The notes: generated by a model from the sequence alone, not told the origin. Shown: positions 28,369 to 38,092, counted from the first letter of the stretch. The stretch is 64,000 bases of DNA from CAWCKS01 sp963763485 (GCA_963763485.1 CAVXOW010000007.1:124001-188000), one strand, 5' to 3'. Translations and numbers: made by a program.

Positions 28369-29823
28369 CTAAGCAAGTTCGGCCTGAAGAGCCAATGGGC
28401 GAATTTTTGCGGCCTTGAATAAATGCGCAATCGCGTTCGCGTAGTATTGCAGCAGGACAAGCTCATCCGGATTGGTGCGATAGTTGCCGTCATCGTCAGC
28501 AATAAGCCGGCGCAGCGTCAGCATGCGCAGGCCGACTGTGATTGCGTAGTCGCGGTCGGCGCGTGGAATGTGAACGTAGGAACCGCGCTGTTCCAGTTCG
28601 CCGATCAGGCTCGAAACCCTGCCTTTGATCTCGAACAGAGTGAGGGGCTGCTGACCTGCATCAAGCATCGCAGTCGCGACCAGCGACACCGGCAGCGCCG
28701 GGACCACGCGGCCGACGGCGTCCATCAATTCGTTGCCCAGCCGTTCGATCTCGAAGTGACGCGATTGTGGTTCAAGGGTACGGAAATCGATCTTCCTGTC
28801 GCTGACGTATTTGCGGAGCGAAACCGGCTCGCCAAAGCTGACGCAGGTATAGCCGAAGCGGTACCATTCGCCGCGCAATGCCATGCCAATGTGCTGGGAG
28901 AGGTGGCGCGCAAAGGTCGGCAGGTCGAACCCAAACACTGGCTTTTCGCCTGCCGGCGTATTGGCCGCTGCAGTCAGCATGCGATCTTCAAGGACGCGAT
29001 CGTAGTTGAGCCCAACCGGGATGAAGACGACGTCGCGCGGACCGTGCGGATCGAAACTCGCCACCATGTAGCTCAACAGGCCGAATTTCGGCGGGCGCAA
29101 GTGCCCGTCGCGGCTCAGGCCGCCTTCCGGGAAGATCGCCTGCGTGACGCCGGCAGCCGTCGCCATGTGAACGTAGCGCGCCAGCACCTTGCGATAGAGC
29201 GCTTCGCGCGAGTCACGGCTGACGAAGTAGGCGCCCATCGACCGGATCAGGCCGCTCAGGCCCCAGATCTTCGCCCATTCGCCGACCGCATAGCTCAATG
29301 CCGACGATGTGGAGGCAACGTAGGTCACCAGCACATAGTCCATGTTGGAGCGATGATTGATGACGAAGATGACGGAGGAGGCGGGATCGACCGCGGCCAG
29401 CGCATCGTCGTTGCGGACGCCGATCCGCACCCGGTACAGCATTTGCGAGATCCATCGCGCGATGCGGGTGCCGATGCGGAAATAGGCGTAGGCGCTGAAC
29501 GCCGGCACGATCTCTCTGGCGTAGCGCCGTACCTTCTCCATCGCGACTTCGCCGGGCACGCCGGCGTCTTTCGCATACTGGTCCGCGGCGTGCAGGACCT
29601 CGGGATCGAATACCAGCTGGTCGATCAGCACCTGCCGTTTGGTGAGCTTGAACGGCTGAATGCGAAGCCGGAGCTTCGTGTTGAGTTCTTCGATGACGCG
29701 ATTGGCGCGCCGGCGCAGCGCCCAGCGCACGCTCGGAATCAGGATGCGATCGAGCGCCGCTACGGCTGCGAGCATCGCCATTGCGATGACGACCCACAGC
29801 GGCAAGCTGACTTGCGACCACAT
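28369..29823 (-). CDS. Glycerol-3-phosphate acyltransferase-like protein (PlsB/PlsC superfamily)
   Basis: The 484-residue protein begins with a membrane anchor (about 5-26). The acyltransferase block I is NHRSNMDYVL (HX4D, about 156-165) and block III is FPEGGLSRDGHLRPPKFG (about 234-251). Downstream is a long helical region. PlsB-like enzymes acylate glycerol-3-phosphate or related alcohols at the inner membrane. Sequence length lies between PlsC (about 250) and E. coli PlsB (about 800), so it is probably a separate subfamily. 35 bases separate it from the ThDP gene. Confidence 0.82.
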   Translation of the reverse strand: MWSQVSLPLWVVIAMAMLAAVAALDRILIPSVRWALRRRANRVIEELNTKLRLRIQPFKLTKRQVLIDQLVFDPEVLHAADQYAKDAGVPGEVAMEKVRRYAREIVPAFSAYAYFRIGTRIARWISQMLYRVRIGVRNDDALAAVDPASSVIFVINHRSNMDYVLVTYVASTSSALSYAVGEWAKIWGLSGLIRSMGAYFVSRDSREALYRKVLARYVHMATAAGVTQAIFPEGGLSRDGHLRPPKFGLLSYMVASFDPHGPRDVVFIPVGLNYDRVLEDRMLTAAANTPAGEKPVFGFDLPTFARHLSQHIGMALRGEWYRFGYTCVSFGEPVSLRKYVSDRKIDFRTLEPQSRHFEIERLGNELMDAVGRVVPALPVSLVATAMLDAGQQPLTLFEIKGRVSSLIGELEQRGSYVHIPRADRDYAITVGLRMLTLRRLIADDDGNYRTNPDELVLLQYYANAIAHLFKAAKIRPLALQAELA

Positions 29824-29938
29824 CTGAGCGCCTCGATGCAGCGGCGTAAAGGCCGCCGTTCGCGTGTCTCGTTGCGGTCAGGATAGGGGTGGGACGCTTG
29901 TGCTGACAAGCGCCACCGTTGTTTCGCGTGTACTCACG

Positions 29939-31492
29939 CTAGGGCAGGAACGCGATCCGGCTGGTCTGACCGAGCTGGGCGCGGATGGCGTCCTGCGCTT
30001 CATGGATGAAATCCACCAGCAACGGGCGCGTCTCGCGCGGGTCAATGATGTCTTCGACCGCGAATGCGTGTGCAGTGCGGAACGGCGAGCGCAGTTCGTT
30101 GAGCCGTCCCTCGATTTCCCGCCGCTTGGCCTCGGGGTCAGGGGCGGCATCGATCTCGCGCCGGTAGGCCGCCGCTACGCCGCCCTCGATATGCATGGAG
30201 CCCCAGTGCCCTGACGGCCAGGCGAACCGGCGGTACAGCGCCGAACCGCCGCGGTAGTGCAGGCCGCCAGCCACGCCATAGACCTGGCGCAGGATGAAAG
30301 TGATGAACGGCGTGCGTGATAGTGAATTCAGTGCCACCATCCGCGCACCAGCGCGCAGAATGCCTTTCTGCTCCTCCTCGAGACCGGTCATGAAGCCGGG
30401 TTCGTCGCAGAGGTAGACGATCGGCAGATGAAAGGTGTCGCACAGCTGCACGAGACGCGCGGTCTTCTCGCCGGCGGCCTTGTCCATCGCGCCGCCGAGA
30501 TAGCGTGGATTGTTCACCATCACGCCGACCGGATAGCCGTCGACCCGCGCAAGGCCGGTGACGCGCGCGCGGCCGAACTGCGGCTGGATTTCAAACAACG
30601 AACCCTTGTCGAGCACGAGATCGAGCAGCTTGTAGGCGTCGTAAATGCGGCGCGTATTGCGTGGCACGATCGACAGCAACTGCTCGTCTTGCCGCTTCGG
30701 ATCGTCGTCGGTCTGTACGCGGGCGGGCATCTCCCAGACACTGGTGGGCAGATAGGACAGGAAGCGGCGCACCTGGCGGAATGCGTCCTCTTCGGTTTCG
30801 GCAAGGTTGGCGATCACGCCGGACTTGCGAACCTGGACGTCTTCGTTGCCAAGTTGCTCCTTGGTGATGTCGATGCCCTGGCTCGCCTTGACGACGGCAG
30901 GCCCGGCCACGAACACCTGTGTGGTGTCCTTCACCATGATGTTGAAGTGGCACATCGCTGCCTGCACTGCCGGCAGCCCGGCGACCGAGCCCAGCACCAT
31001 CGAGACAACAGGCACCATCTGCATCAGCTCGATTTCGGCGACGCGGTCGTTGCTGGACAGATAGGTGCGGCCCATGGTCTCGAACGTGCGCACGCTGCCG
31101 CCGGTCGCATCGAGCAGCCGGATGAAGGGGATGCGGCGCATGTAGGCCTGCTTGATCGCCCAGCCCATCTTGTCCCCGACGCTGCCGTCAGCTGCGCCGC
31201 CGCGAATGGTGAAATCGCCGCCGTGGACGATGGTCCGGCGGCCGTCGATTTCGACCACACCGGTCACGGCATTCGCCGGCGTCAGCTTCTTCAGTTCGTT
31301 GCCGTCCCATTCGGGGCGGCCGGCAAGCGCGCCGGTCTCACGAAACGTGCCGGGGTCAGCGAGGAGGTCGAGCCGCTCGCGCACCGTGAGCTTGCCGCGG
31401 CTCTTGTGGAATGCGACGGACTCAGGACCGCCCAGCTCAAGTGACATTGCAGTGCGGCGATTGAGTTCGTCGATTTCGGGCTGCCAGCTCAT
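29939..31492 (-). CDS. Acyl-CoA carboxylase carboxyltransferase (beta-type) subunit
   Basis: The 517-residue protein has the two-crotonase-domain carboxyltransferase fold. GGDFTIRGGAADGSVGDKM and RLLDATGGSVRT lie in the N-half. In the C-half are PIVYLCDEPGFMTGLEEEQ, then VYGVAGGLHYRGG and WPSGHWGSMHIEGGV. The family transfers CO2 from biotin to propionyl-, acetyl-, methylcrotonyl- or geranyl-CoA. No biotin carboxylase or biotin-carrier gene is in the window, so partners must be elsewhere. ATG 31492 follows GGAGAGG. It diverges from the plus-strand FAD monooxygenase. Confidence 0.87.
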   Translation of the reverse strand: MSWQPEIDELNRRTAMSLELGGPESVAFHKSRGKLTVRERLDLLADPGTFRETGALAGRPEWDGNELKKLTPANAVTGVVEIDGRRTIVHGGDFTIRGGAADGSVGDKMGWAIKQAYMRRIPFIRLLDATGGSVRTFETMGRTYLSSNDRVAEIELMQMVPVVSMVLGSVAGLPAVQAAMCHFNIMVKDTTQVFVAGPAVVKASQGIDITKEQLGNEDVQVRKSGVIANLAETEEDAFRQVRRFLSYLPTSVWEMPARVQTDDDPKRQDEQLLSIVPRNTRRIYDAYKLLDLVLDKGSLFEIQPQFGRARVTGLARVDGYPVGVMVNNPRYLGGAMDKAAGEKTARLVQLCDTFHLPIVYLCDEPGFMTGLEEEQKGILRAGARMVALNSLSRTPFITFILRQVYGVAGGLHYRGGSALYRRFAWPSGHWGSMHIEGGVAAAYRREIDAAPDPEAKRREIEGRLNELRSPFRTAHAFAVEDIIDPRETRPLLVDFIHEAQDAIRAQLGQTSRIAFLP

Positions 31493-31613
31493 CAAACCTC
31501 TCCTCGCAGAAATCTCTTGTTTTGTTGGTTCGGCCACGAAAAATGACGTTGTACGGACCACTGATCAATGGTCGTTTGTGGTCCAGGTCTCATGCGGATT
31601 CCAGCGAGGTCTC

Positions 31614-33203
31614 ATGAAAGAGGTCCCGGTCCTGATCATCGGTGGCGGCCCGGTCGGGCTCACGGCATCGATCCTGCTGTCGCAGGCCGGCATCCGGTCC
31701 CTGTTGGTCGAGCGTCACCCCGGCACTGCCGTGCATCCGAAAGCGCGCGGCATCAACGGCCGGACCATGGAAATCTACCACCAGTGCGGCGTCGAAGCGG
31801 GTGTCAGGGCCGCCGGCCTGCCGCCGCACCACACCGGCATGATCATTTGGGCCAGGACGCTGGCCGGCGAAGAGCTCGAGCGCCGGGTGCCCTGGCGGGC
31901 GGGTGTCCAGGCGAAGGCCGTCAGCTCGGTGCGCAATTGCCTGTGTGCACAGGACGACCTCGAGCCGGTGCTGCGCGCCTTCGCCGAGCAGCGGGGGCCG
32001 GGCGAGTTGAGATTTTCGACCGAGGCGATCTCGTTCGAGCAGCAGCCGGACGGCGTCGTCGTCACCCTGCGCGATCTCGTGAGCGGCGAACAGCAGACCG
32101 TGCGGGCCAGCTACGTGATCGCTGCCGACGGTGCGCAGAGCCGCATCCGCCGCCAGCTCGACGTCAACATGGTCGGCAAGGAAGACGTCTACGAGAGCGT
32201 CAACATCTTGCTGAATGCCGACCTCACGCCGTGGACCGCGCACCGCCCGGCCGCGCTGTACTTCATCGAGAACGACAGGATCAGGGGCACATTCCTGACC
32301 ATCAACGCCCACGACCGCTGGGGCTTCCTGATCAGCGCGATGGGCGCCTTCGGGATCACGGCCGAAAACCTCAACGTCGAGCGCTCGGTCGACTTCATAC
32401 GGCTTGCTGCGGGCGTGCCCGATCTTCCCGTAAAAATTCTCGGCGTTGCGCCATGGACCGCGTCGGCGCATGTCGCCGAGCAGTATCGCCACGGACGCAT
32501 CTTCCTTGCCGGCGATGCCGCCCACGAAATGCCGCCGACCGGCGGCTTCGGCATGAACACCGGCGTGCAGGACGTGCACAATCTGGCCTGGAAGCTCGCT
32601 GCCGTGTTGAAGAGTGTGGCTTCGCCAAAGCTGCTCGACACTTACAATGACGAGCGGCAGCCGGTCGCCCGCGCCATCACCGAGCAGAGCCTGATCAACG
32701 CCACCTCGATGGGGCGGCTCGAGCAAACCAGGAAGAACGCCAGCGCCCGCCCCGAATATTTGAACGAGCAAGGCATGATTTTTGGCGCGAATTATGTATC
32801 GAGCGCGATTGTGCCTGACGGCACCGAGGCGCCGCGCGTAAATGATCCCGTCACCGACTACGTGCCGTCGGCGCGGCCCGGCGGCCGCGCGCCACACGTC
32901 TATTTCGAGCGTGACGGACAACAGACCTCGACCATCGATGTGGTCGGCGACGGTTTTGCCCTGCTCACTGCGTCGGGCGGGCAGGCGTGGATCGAGGCCG
33001 CGAACAAGCTAAACGGTGCACTTCCACTCAAGAAGCTGGCGATCGAGGATGATTCTTTTGCCACAGCTTACGAACTGGAAAAATCCGGCGCAGTGCTGGT
33101 ACGCCCCGACGGCCATGTCGGCTGGCGCAGCCGGACAGCGACGCATGATCCTTCCCGGACGCTACGCGATGCGCTAGCAACGATCTTGGGCACCAACAGC
33201 TAA
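31614..33203 (+). CDS. FAD-dependent aromatic monooxygenase (PHBH/TfdB-like)
   Basis: The 529-residue enzyme has the three group-A flavoprotein hydroxylase motifs: VLIIGGGPVGLTAS (5-18), YVIAADGAQSRIRRQ (about 164-178) and RIFLAGDAAHEMPPTGGFG (about 296-314). The C-terminal thioredoxin-like domain is present but ordinary. Relatives hydroxylate phenols, benzoates or polyketides with NAD(P)H and O2. I chose ATG 31614, since a more upstream ATG gives unrelated residues. It is 36 bases before the MDR oxidoreductase, so they are probably co-transcribed. Confidence 0.88.
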   Translation: MKEVPVLIIGGGPVGLTASILLSQAGIRSLLVERHPGTAVHPKARGINGRTMEIYHQCGVEAGVRAAGLPPHHTGMIIWARTLAGEELERRVPWRAGVQAKAVSSVRNCLCAQDDLEPVLRAFAEQRGPGELRFSTEAISFEQQPDGVVVTLRDLVSGEQQTVRASYVIAADGAQSRIRRQLDVNMVGKEDVYESVNILLNADLTPWTAHRPAALYFIENDRIRGTFLTINAHDRWGFLISAMGAFGITAENLNVERSVDFIRLAAGVPDLPVKILGVAPWTASAHVAEQYRHGRIFLAGDAAHEMPPTGGFGMNTGVQDVHNLAWKLAAVLKSVASPKLLDTYNDERQPVARAITEQSLINATSMGRLEQTRKNASARPEYLNEQGMIFGANYVSSAIVPDGTEAPRVNDPVTDYVPSARPGGRAPHVYFERDGQQTSTIDVVGDGFALLTASGGQAWIEAANKLNGALPLKKLAIEDDSFATAYELEKSGAVLVRPDGHVGWRSRTATHDPSRTLRDALATILGTNS

Positions 33204-33239
33204 CGCGACCTTCGCTGTCGCACGGATCGGAAAAATCAA

Positions 33240-34376
33240 ATGAGTGATGAAACAGGTCTCCAGCTGCGATCGCTGGTCAAGAAGAGCGGCGAGCTGGAAT
33301 TATCGCTGCAACGAATTCCGACGCCGGAGCCGGCGGCTGACGAAGTCGTGGTGCGGGTGGAAGCAACGCCGATCAATCCGTCCGATCTCGGCCTGCTGCT
33401 GGGGCCTGCCGATCTCTCCACGGCGAAATTCGGCGGCACGAAGGAAAGCCCGGTCGTCACTGCAAAGGTGCCGGAGGCGGTGCTCGGTGCGCTCGCCGCG
33501 CGGCTCGATAAATCCATGCCGGTCGGCAATGAAGGCGCCGGTGTCGTCGTGAAGGCAGGGTCGTCGCCGCAAGCGCAGGCCCTCGCTGGCAAGACGGTCG
33601 CAGGCGTTGGCGGGGCAATGTATTCGCAATTCCGCGTTCTGAAGGCGCGTGACGTGATGCCGCTGCCGGCCGGGATCACCGCAGCCGAAGGCGCGTCCTG
33701 GTTCGTCAATCCGATGACCGCGCTCGCCATGACGGTGACGATGCGGAAAGAAGGCCACAAGGCGCTGGTGCACACCGCAGCGGCGTCAAATCTCGGGCAG
33801 ATGCTGAACAAGATCTGCCTGAAGGACGGCATCGATCTCGTCAACATCGTGCGCAGCGAGGAGCAGGCAAAGCTCCTGCGCGGCATCGGCGCCAAGTATG
33901 TCTGCAACTCGAGCTCGCCGAATTTCCTGCAGGACTTGACCAAGGCGCTGGCGACGACGGGTGCGACGATCGCATTCGATGCGATCGGCGGCGGCAAGCT
34001 CGCCAGCCAGATCCTGAGCTGCATGGAGGCGGCGGCCAACCTGAATGCGAAGAGCTACAGCCGCTACGGCTCGTCGGTGCACAAGCAGGTCTATATCTAC
34101 GGGCGGCTCGACACCGGGCCGACCGAGCTGGGACGCGACTTCGGCATGGCTTGGGGCGTCGGCGGCTTCCTGCTGACGCCGTTCCTGCAGCAGAAACTGA
34201 AGCTGGAGGAGGTGCAGGCGCTGCGCCAGCGCGTCGTCAATGAATTGAAGACGACGTTCGCCAGCCACTACACCAAAGTGATCTCGCTGCAGGAGGCGCT
34301 GCAGGCGGACGTCATGGCCGCCTACAACAAGCGCGCCACCGGCGAGAAATATTTGATCAACCCGAACAAGGCGTGA
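33240..34376 (+). CDS. Medium-chain dehydrogenase/reductase (quinone-oxidoreductase-like)
   Basis: The 378-residue protein begins with a GroES-like domain (EVVVRVEATPINPSDLGLLLG, trimmed here to VRVEATPINPSDLG). A Rossmann-like part includes LVHTAAASNLGQML, where the usual GxGxxG is relaxed, and a downstream FDAIGGGKLASQIL. No structural-zinc cysteine cluster is seen. MDR enzymes reduce quinones, enals or enoyl-CoAs with NADPH. It follows the FAD hydroxylase and could process its product, but this is inference. Confidence 0.8.
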   Translation: MSDETGLQLRSLVKKSGELELSLQRIPTPEPAADEVVVRVEATPINPSDLGLLLGPADLSTAKFGGTKESPVVTAKVPEAVLGALAARLDKSMPVGNEGAGVVVKAGSSPQAQALAGKTVAGVGGAMYSQFRVLKARDVMPLPAGITAAEGASWFVNPMTALAMTVTMRKEGHKALVHTAAASNLGQMLNKICLKDGIDLVNIVRSEEQAKLLRGIGAKYVCNSSSPNFLQDLTKALATTGATIAFDAIGGGKLASQILSCMEAAANLNAKSYSRYGSSVHKQVYIYGRLDTGPTELGRDFGMAWGVGGFLLTPFLQQKLKLEEVQALRQRVVNELKTTFASHYTKVISLQEALQADVMAAYNKRATGEKYLINPNKA

Positions 34377-34387
34377 GGTAATCGTTT

Positions 34388-34475
34388 CGTCATTGCGATT
34401 GCGAACGAAACGAAGCAATCCAGAGCCACAAAGGAAGACTGGATTGCTTCGTCGCTAACGCTCCTCGCAATGACG
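34388..34475. repeat. Palindromic dispersed repeat with possible terminator role
   Basis: Left arm 34388-34423 starts CGTCATTGCG and ends CGAAGCAATCCAG. Right arm 34439-34475 is its near-complement (CTGGATTGCTTCG to CGCAATGACG). The 15-base loop is AGCCACAAAGGAAGA. The arms are perfectly paired at both ends. I associate this unit with intergenic REP-like elements of Bradyrhizobiaceae (recall). It lies between two convergent genes and may stop both transcripts. Confidence 0.85.
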
Positions 34476-34486
34476 AATGAAGCACC

Positions 34487-36739
34487 TCACTCCGCGGCTT
34501 GCTTCGTCTCGAGGCCTTCCAAGACCTTCGGCGGCGACATTGGCAAGGCGTAGAAGCGCCGGCCCGTCGCGTTGTAGATCGCGTTCGCGACCGCCGCCAT
34601 GACCGGCACCAGCGGCACTTCGCCGACGCCCTTGACGCCCTGCGGATGTTTTGGATTCGGCACCTCGACCAGGATGGTGTCGATCATCGGCAGGTCAGAA
34701 CAAACAGGCATGCGGTAGTCGAGGAAGCCGGGATTATCGACCTTGCCATCCTTGGTGTAGATGTACTCCTCGTTCAGCGCCCAGCCGATGCCCTGGCCGA
34801 CGCCGCCCTGCAGCTGGCCTTCGACGTAGCTCGGATGCACGGCGCGGCCGACATCCTGCACCGCCGTGTAGCGAACGACGCGGGCGATGCCGAGATCGAA
34901 GTCCATCTCGACGTCGCAGATGTGGGTGCCGAAGCCGCCCTCGGCGCCTTGCGTGTTCACTTGCGTCGAGGCGCCGATCGGGCCGCCCATCGACGGCGCT
35001 TTCTCGGCGAGCTCACGTAGGGTCAGCGGCTGGAACTTGCCGGCATTGTCGCCCGCGGGGAGCGCCGCGCCGTCTTCCCACTTCACGGCGTCCGGATCGA
35101 TCTCCCAGATCTTGGCCGCGCGCTGGCGCATCGTGGAAATGACCTTCTCGGTCGCTTCCGTCACCACCATGGCGGAGGCGAACAGCACACGGCTGCCGCC
35201 GGTCAGGTTGGAGAAGCCGATCGTTTGCGTATCGCCGATGATGACGGAGACACGGCGATAGTCGATGCCGAGCAGCTCGGCGCAGATATTGGCGATTGCA
35301 GCGCGCGAGCCGCCGATGTCGGGATGCCCCGTCGTGACGACGACGTTGCCGTCCTCGGTGATGTTGACCTGCGCGCTCAATTCACCCCCGGCGTTGAACC
35401 AGAATCCGGAAGCCACGCCGCGGCCCTGATTCTTGCCGAGCGGCGTCTTGTAGTGCTCGGAGTTTTTCGCGGCCTCGACGGTCTCGAGGTAGCCGATGCG
35501 CGGAAACACCGGGCCGTGCGACGCTTTGGTGCCTTGCTTCGCGCCATTCAGTCGACGGAACTCCAGCGGATCCATCTTCAGCGCTTCGGCGACTTCGTCG
35601 AGCACGCACTCGACCGCATGCGCACCGATCGGCGCGCCGGGCGCGCGATAGGCCGCGACCTTCGAGCGGTTCGACAGCACGTCGTAGCCGATCGACAGCA
35701 CGTGCGGGATGTCATAGGGCGAGAAGCTGCAGCCGGCGGCGCCGCGGATCGGCGAGCCGGGAAATGCGCCCGCCTGCAGGTAGAACGTGCCTTGCGCGGC
35801 GACGATCTTGCCGTCCTTGGTGACGCCGATCTTCACCGTGCTCTTCGAGCCGGAGGTCGGCCCGGTTGCCCGCATCACCTCTTCGCGGGTCATCACCATC
35901 TTCACCGGACGGCCGGATTTTTTCGCGAGCAGCGTCGCGAGCGGTTCGAGATAGACAATGGTCTTGCCGCCAAAACCGCCGCCGATCTCGGCCGGGATGG
36001 CGCGGATGTCGCTCTGCTGAATGCCGGTCAGGAGCGACGTCATGGCGCGGACCATGAACTGGCCCTGGCTCGAGCTCCAGATCGTGGTCTTGTTGTCGGC
36101 GCCGACGCTGACGAGACACGCATGCGGCTCGATGTAGCCCTGATGCACCGGGCGCGTCGTGAACGAGCGCTCGACGACAATTTCGGCCTGCTTGAAACCT
36201 TCGGCGACGTCGCCCTTCTTGATCTCGAGCTTGCCGGCAATGTTCGACGGCTTGCCGTCATATTTCAGGAATTCATGCAGGATCGGCGCATCCGCCTTCA
36301 AGGCATCGTCGATCTCGATCGACCATGGCAGCACTTCGTAGTCGACCTCGATCAGCGTGCAGGCGTGCGCCGCGATCTCTTCGCTCGTAGCGGCGACGGC
36401 CGCGACCGGGTGACCGGGGAACAGCACCTTCTCGCGCGCCATCACGTTGCGGCACATCCAGCGCATGTCCTGGATGCCGAGCATGACCGACTTGTCGAGC
36501 GGGAAGTCGACGACGTCCTTCGCCGTCACTACCGCTTTGACGCCGGGCAGCGCTTCCGCCTTCGCCGTGTTGATCGACTTGATGCGCGCATGCGGATGCG
36601 GGCTGCGCAGGACCTTGGCCCAGATCATGCCGGGCATGGTGCTGTCAGCGGCAAAGGCTGCGCGGCCGGTGACCTTGTCAACCCCATCGGGACGGATGGT
36701 GCGTTGGCCAATCCACTTGTTGTTGGTGACTACGTTCAT
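34487..36739 (-). CDS. Molybdopterin-binding large subunit of a three-subunit molybdenum hydroxylase
   Basis: The 750-residue subunit of a xanthine-dehydrogenase-family enzyme begins with an a/b-hammerhead domain (RPDGVDKVTGRAAFAAD). The molybdenum-pocket segments are EIGGGFGGKT (about 250) and AYRAPGAP (about 363-370), and KGVGEVPLVP (about 705-715) holds the catalytic Glu. The AYxCSFR loop of form I CO dehydrogenase is absent, so a CO role is unlikely. The start overlaps the iron-sulfur gene stop by four bases. The substrate is probably an aromatic heterocycle, purine or aldehyde. Confidence 0.9.
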   Translation of the reverse strand: MNVVTNNKWIGQRTIRPDGVDKVTGRAAFAADSTMPGMIWAKVLRSPHPHARIKSINTAKAEALPGVKAVVTAKDVVDFPLDKSVMLGIQDMRWMCRNVMAREKVLFPGHPVAAVAATSEEIAAHACTLIEVDYEVLPWSIEIDDALKADAPILHEFLKYDGKPSNIAGKLEIKKGDVAEGFKQAEIVVERSFTTRPVHQGYIEPHACLVSVGADNKTTIWSSSQGQFMVRAMTSLLTGIQQSDIRAIPAEIGGGFGGKTIVYLEPLATLLAKKSGRPVKMVMTREEVMRATGPTSGSKSTVKIGVTKDGKIVAAQGTFYLQAGAFPGSPIRGAAGCSFSPYDIPHVLSIGYDVLSNRSKVAAYRAPGAPIGAHAVECVLDEVAEALKMDPLEFRRLNGAKQGTKASHGPVFPRIGYLETVEAAKNSEHYKTPLGKNQGRGVASGFWFNAGGELSAQVNITEDGNVVVTTGHPDIGGSRAAIANICAELLGIDYRRVSVIIGDTQTIGFSNLTGGSRVLFASAMVVTEATEKVISTMRQRAAKIWEIDPDAVKWEDGAALPAGDNAGKFQPLTLRELAEKAPSMGGPIGASTQVNTQGAEGGFGTHICDVEMDFDLGIARVVRYTAVQDVGRAVHPSYVEGQLQGGVGQGIGWALNEEYIYTKDGKVDNPGFLDYRMPVCSDLPMIDTILVEVPNPKHPQGVKGVGEVPLVPVMAAVANAIYNATGRRFYALPMSPPKVLEGLETKQAAE

Positions 36740-37218
36740 CGTGCTGTCTCCCGCATTTCAGCGGCGGCATCCAGAACCGCCCGTACAATCTTGTCGTAAC
36801 CGGTGCACCGGCAGAGATTGCCGGCAAGCCAGAAGCGGACCTCTTCCTCTGATGGCGTCGCGTTCTTCTTCAAAAGCGCGTCCGATGCCACCAGCATGCC
36901 CGAGGTGCAGATGCCGCACTGGAGCGCTGCGTGCTCGAGGAACTTCTGCTGCAGTGGATGCAGCTTGCCGCCTCTTGAGAGGCCTTCGATGGTGCCAATC
37001 TCGTGGCCCTGGGCTTCGACTGCAAGCATCAGGCAGGAGCAGACCAGACGGCCGTCGAGCGTGATGCTGCAGGCGCCGCAATCGCCCGACGCGCAGCCTT
37101 CCTTGGAGCCGGTCAGCCCCAGCGGACCGCGCAGCGCGTCGAGCATGGTGTCATTCGGCTCGCACAGGAACTCCAGCGGATCGCCGTTGACGGTGGTGGA
37201 GACAAGTGTCTTGGCCAT
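36736..37218 (-). CDS. (2Fe-2S) small subunit of the molybdenum hydroxylase
   Basis: The 160-residue subunit has a ferredoxin-type cluster motif GCASGDCGAC (about 42-51) plus CSC, and the second-cluster motifs CGICTSGML and NLCRCTGYDKI. It passes electrons from the molybdenum site to the FAD subunit. ATG 37218 is chosen at MAKTLVST, four bases downstream of the FAD-subunit stop. The gene order M-S-L is the usual cox-type order. Confidence 0.93.
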   Translation of the reverse strand: MAKTLVSTTVNGDPLEFLCEPNDTMLDALRGPLGLTGSKEGCASGDCGACSITLDGRLVCSCLMLAVEAQGHEIGTIEGLSRGGKLHPLQQKFLEHAALQCGICTSGMLVASDALLKKNATPSEEEVRFWLAGNLCRCTGYDKIVRAVLDAAAEMRETAR

Positions 37219-37222
37219 GGTC

Positions 37223-38092
37223 TCAGTGTCCTCCCGCGCGCTTGGCGGCGATGGCGGCAGTGCGCTTGAGCAGCACGCCGGCGATTTTGGTGCGGTAAGC
37301 GATGGTGCCGCGTTTGTCGTCGATCGGACGGCACGCGGCGGAGCAGGCGGCGGCGGCCGCATCGAGCGCCTTGTCGTCGAGGCGCGAGCCGATGAGTGCT
37401 TTGGCGGCAGCTTCAACTAGGAGCACGGTCGGCGCCACCGCGCCGAGCCCGACGCGGGCCGCGGTGCAGACGCCGTTCTCCAACGTCAGGCTCACGCCAA
37501 GGCCGACCACGGCAATGTCCATTTCCGTGCGCGGGATCATGCGCAGATAGGCGTCGCTCGAGCCTTTCGGCCGCGCCGGCAGCGTGAAGCTGACAACGAT
37601 CTCGCCCGGCGTGAGATTAAGACGGCCCGGACCTGCCGGCACCTTCTCGACCGGCAGCTCGCGGCGGCCGTTCGGGCCTTGGATGGTCACGATCGCTCCA
37701 GCGGCGACCAGCGCGGGCACGCTGTCGCCGGCGGGCGATGCGTTGCAGAGGTTGCCGCCCGCGGATGCGCGGCCCTGGACCTGCTTCGAGCCGATCAGGT
37801 TGACGGCTTCGAGCACACCCGGCCAGACCTTGCCGAAGCGCGGGTGCTCGGCGAGCGCCATGCCAGAAACGGCCGCGCCAATGCGGAAACCGCCACCGGC
37901 GGTTTCCTCGATGCTGGTGGTTTCCTTGATCTTCTTGATGTCGACGATGACGCCGGGGTGAACCACTCCTGCGCGCATCTGCACCAGAAGGTCGGTGCCG
38001 CCGGCCAGGATGCGCGCGGCGCTGCCCGCCGCTGCAAAGGCCTTCACTGCGTCATCGAGCGTTTCCGGCGCCAGGTATCGGATATCAGCCAT
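37223..38092 (-). CDS. FAD-binding middle subunit of the molybdenum hydroxylase
   Basis: The 289-residue subunit has the CoxM/CutM-type FAD motifs: AGGTDLLVQMRAG (about 30-42) and SAGGNLCNASPAGD (about 109-122). A C-terminal CO-dehydrogenase flavoprotein domain follows. It accepts electrons from the small subunit and hands them to an electron acceptor. It is the first gene of the three-gene operon. No molybdenum-cofactor insertion (CoxF/XdhC-like) gene is nearby. Confidence 0.92.
   Translation of the reverse strand: MADIRYLAPETLDDAVKAFAAAGSAARILAGGTDLLVQMRAGVVHPGVIVDIKKIKETTSIEETAGGGFRIGAAVSGMALAEHPRFGKVWPGVLEAVNLIGSKQVQGRASAGGNLCNASPAGDSVPALVAAGAIVTIQGPNGRRELPVEKVPAGPGRLNLTPGEIVVSFTLPARPKGSSDAYLRMIPRTEMDIAVVGLGVSLTLENGVCTAARVGLGAVAPTVLLVEAAAKALIGSRLDDKALDAAAAACSAACRPIDDKRGTIAYRTKIAGVLLKRTAAIAAKRAGGH

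Noticed and set aside
34487..38092. Aerobic CO dehydrogenase (coxMSL)
   Set aside because: The large subunit lacks the AYxCSFR loop and has AYRAPGAP, so it is a general molybdenum hydroxylase.
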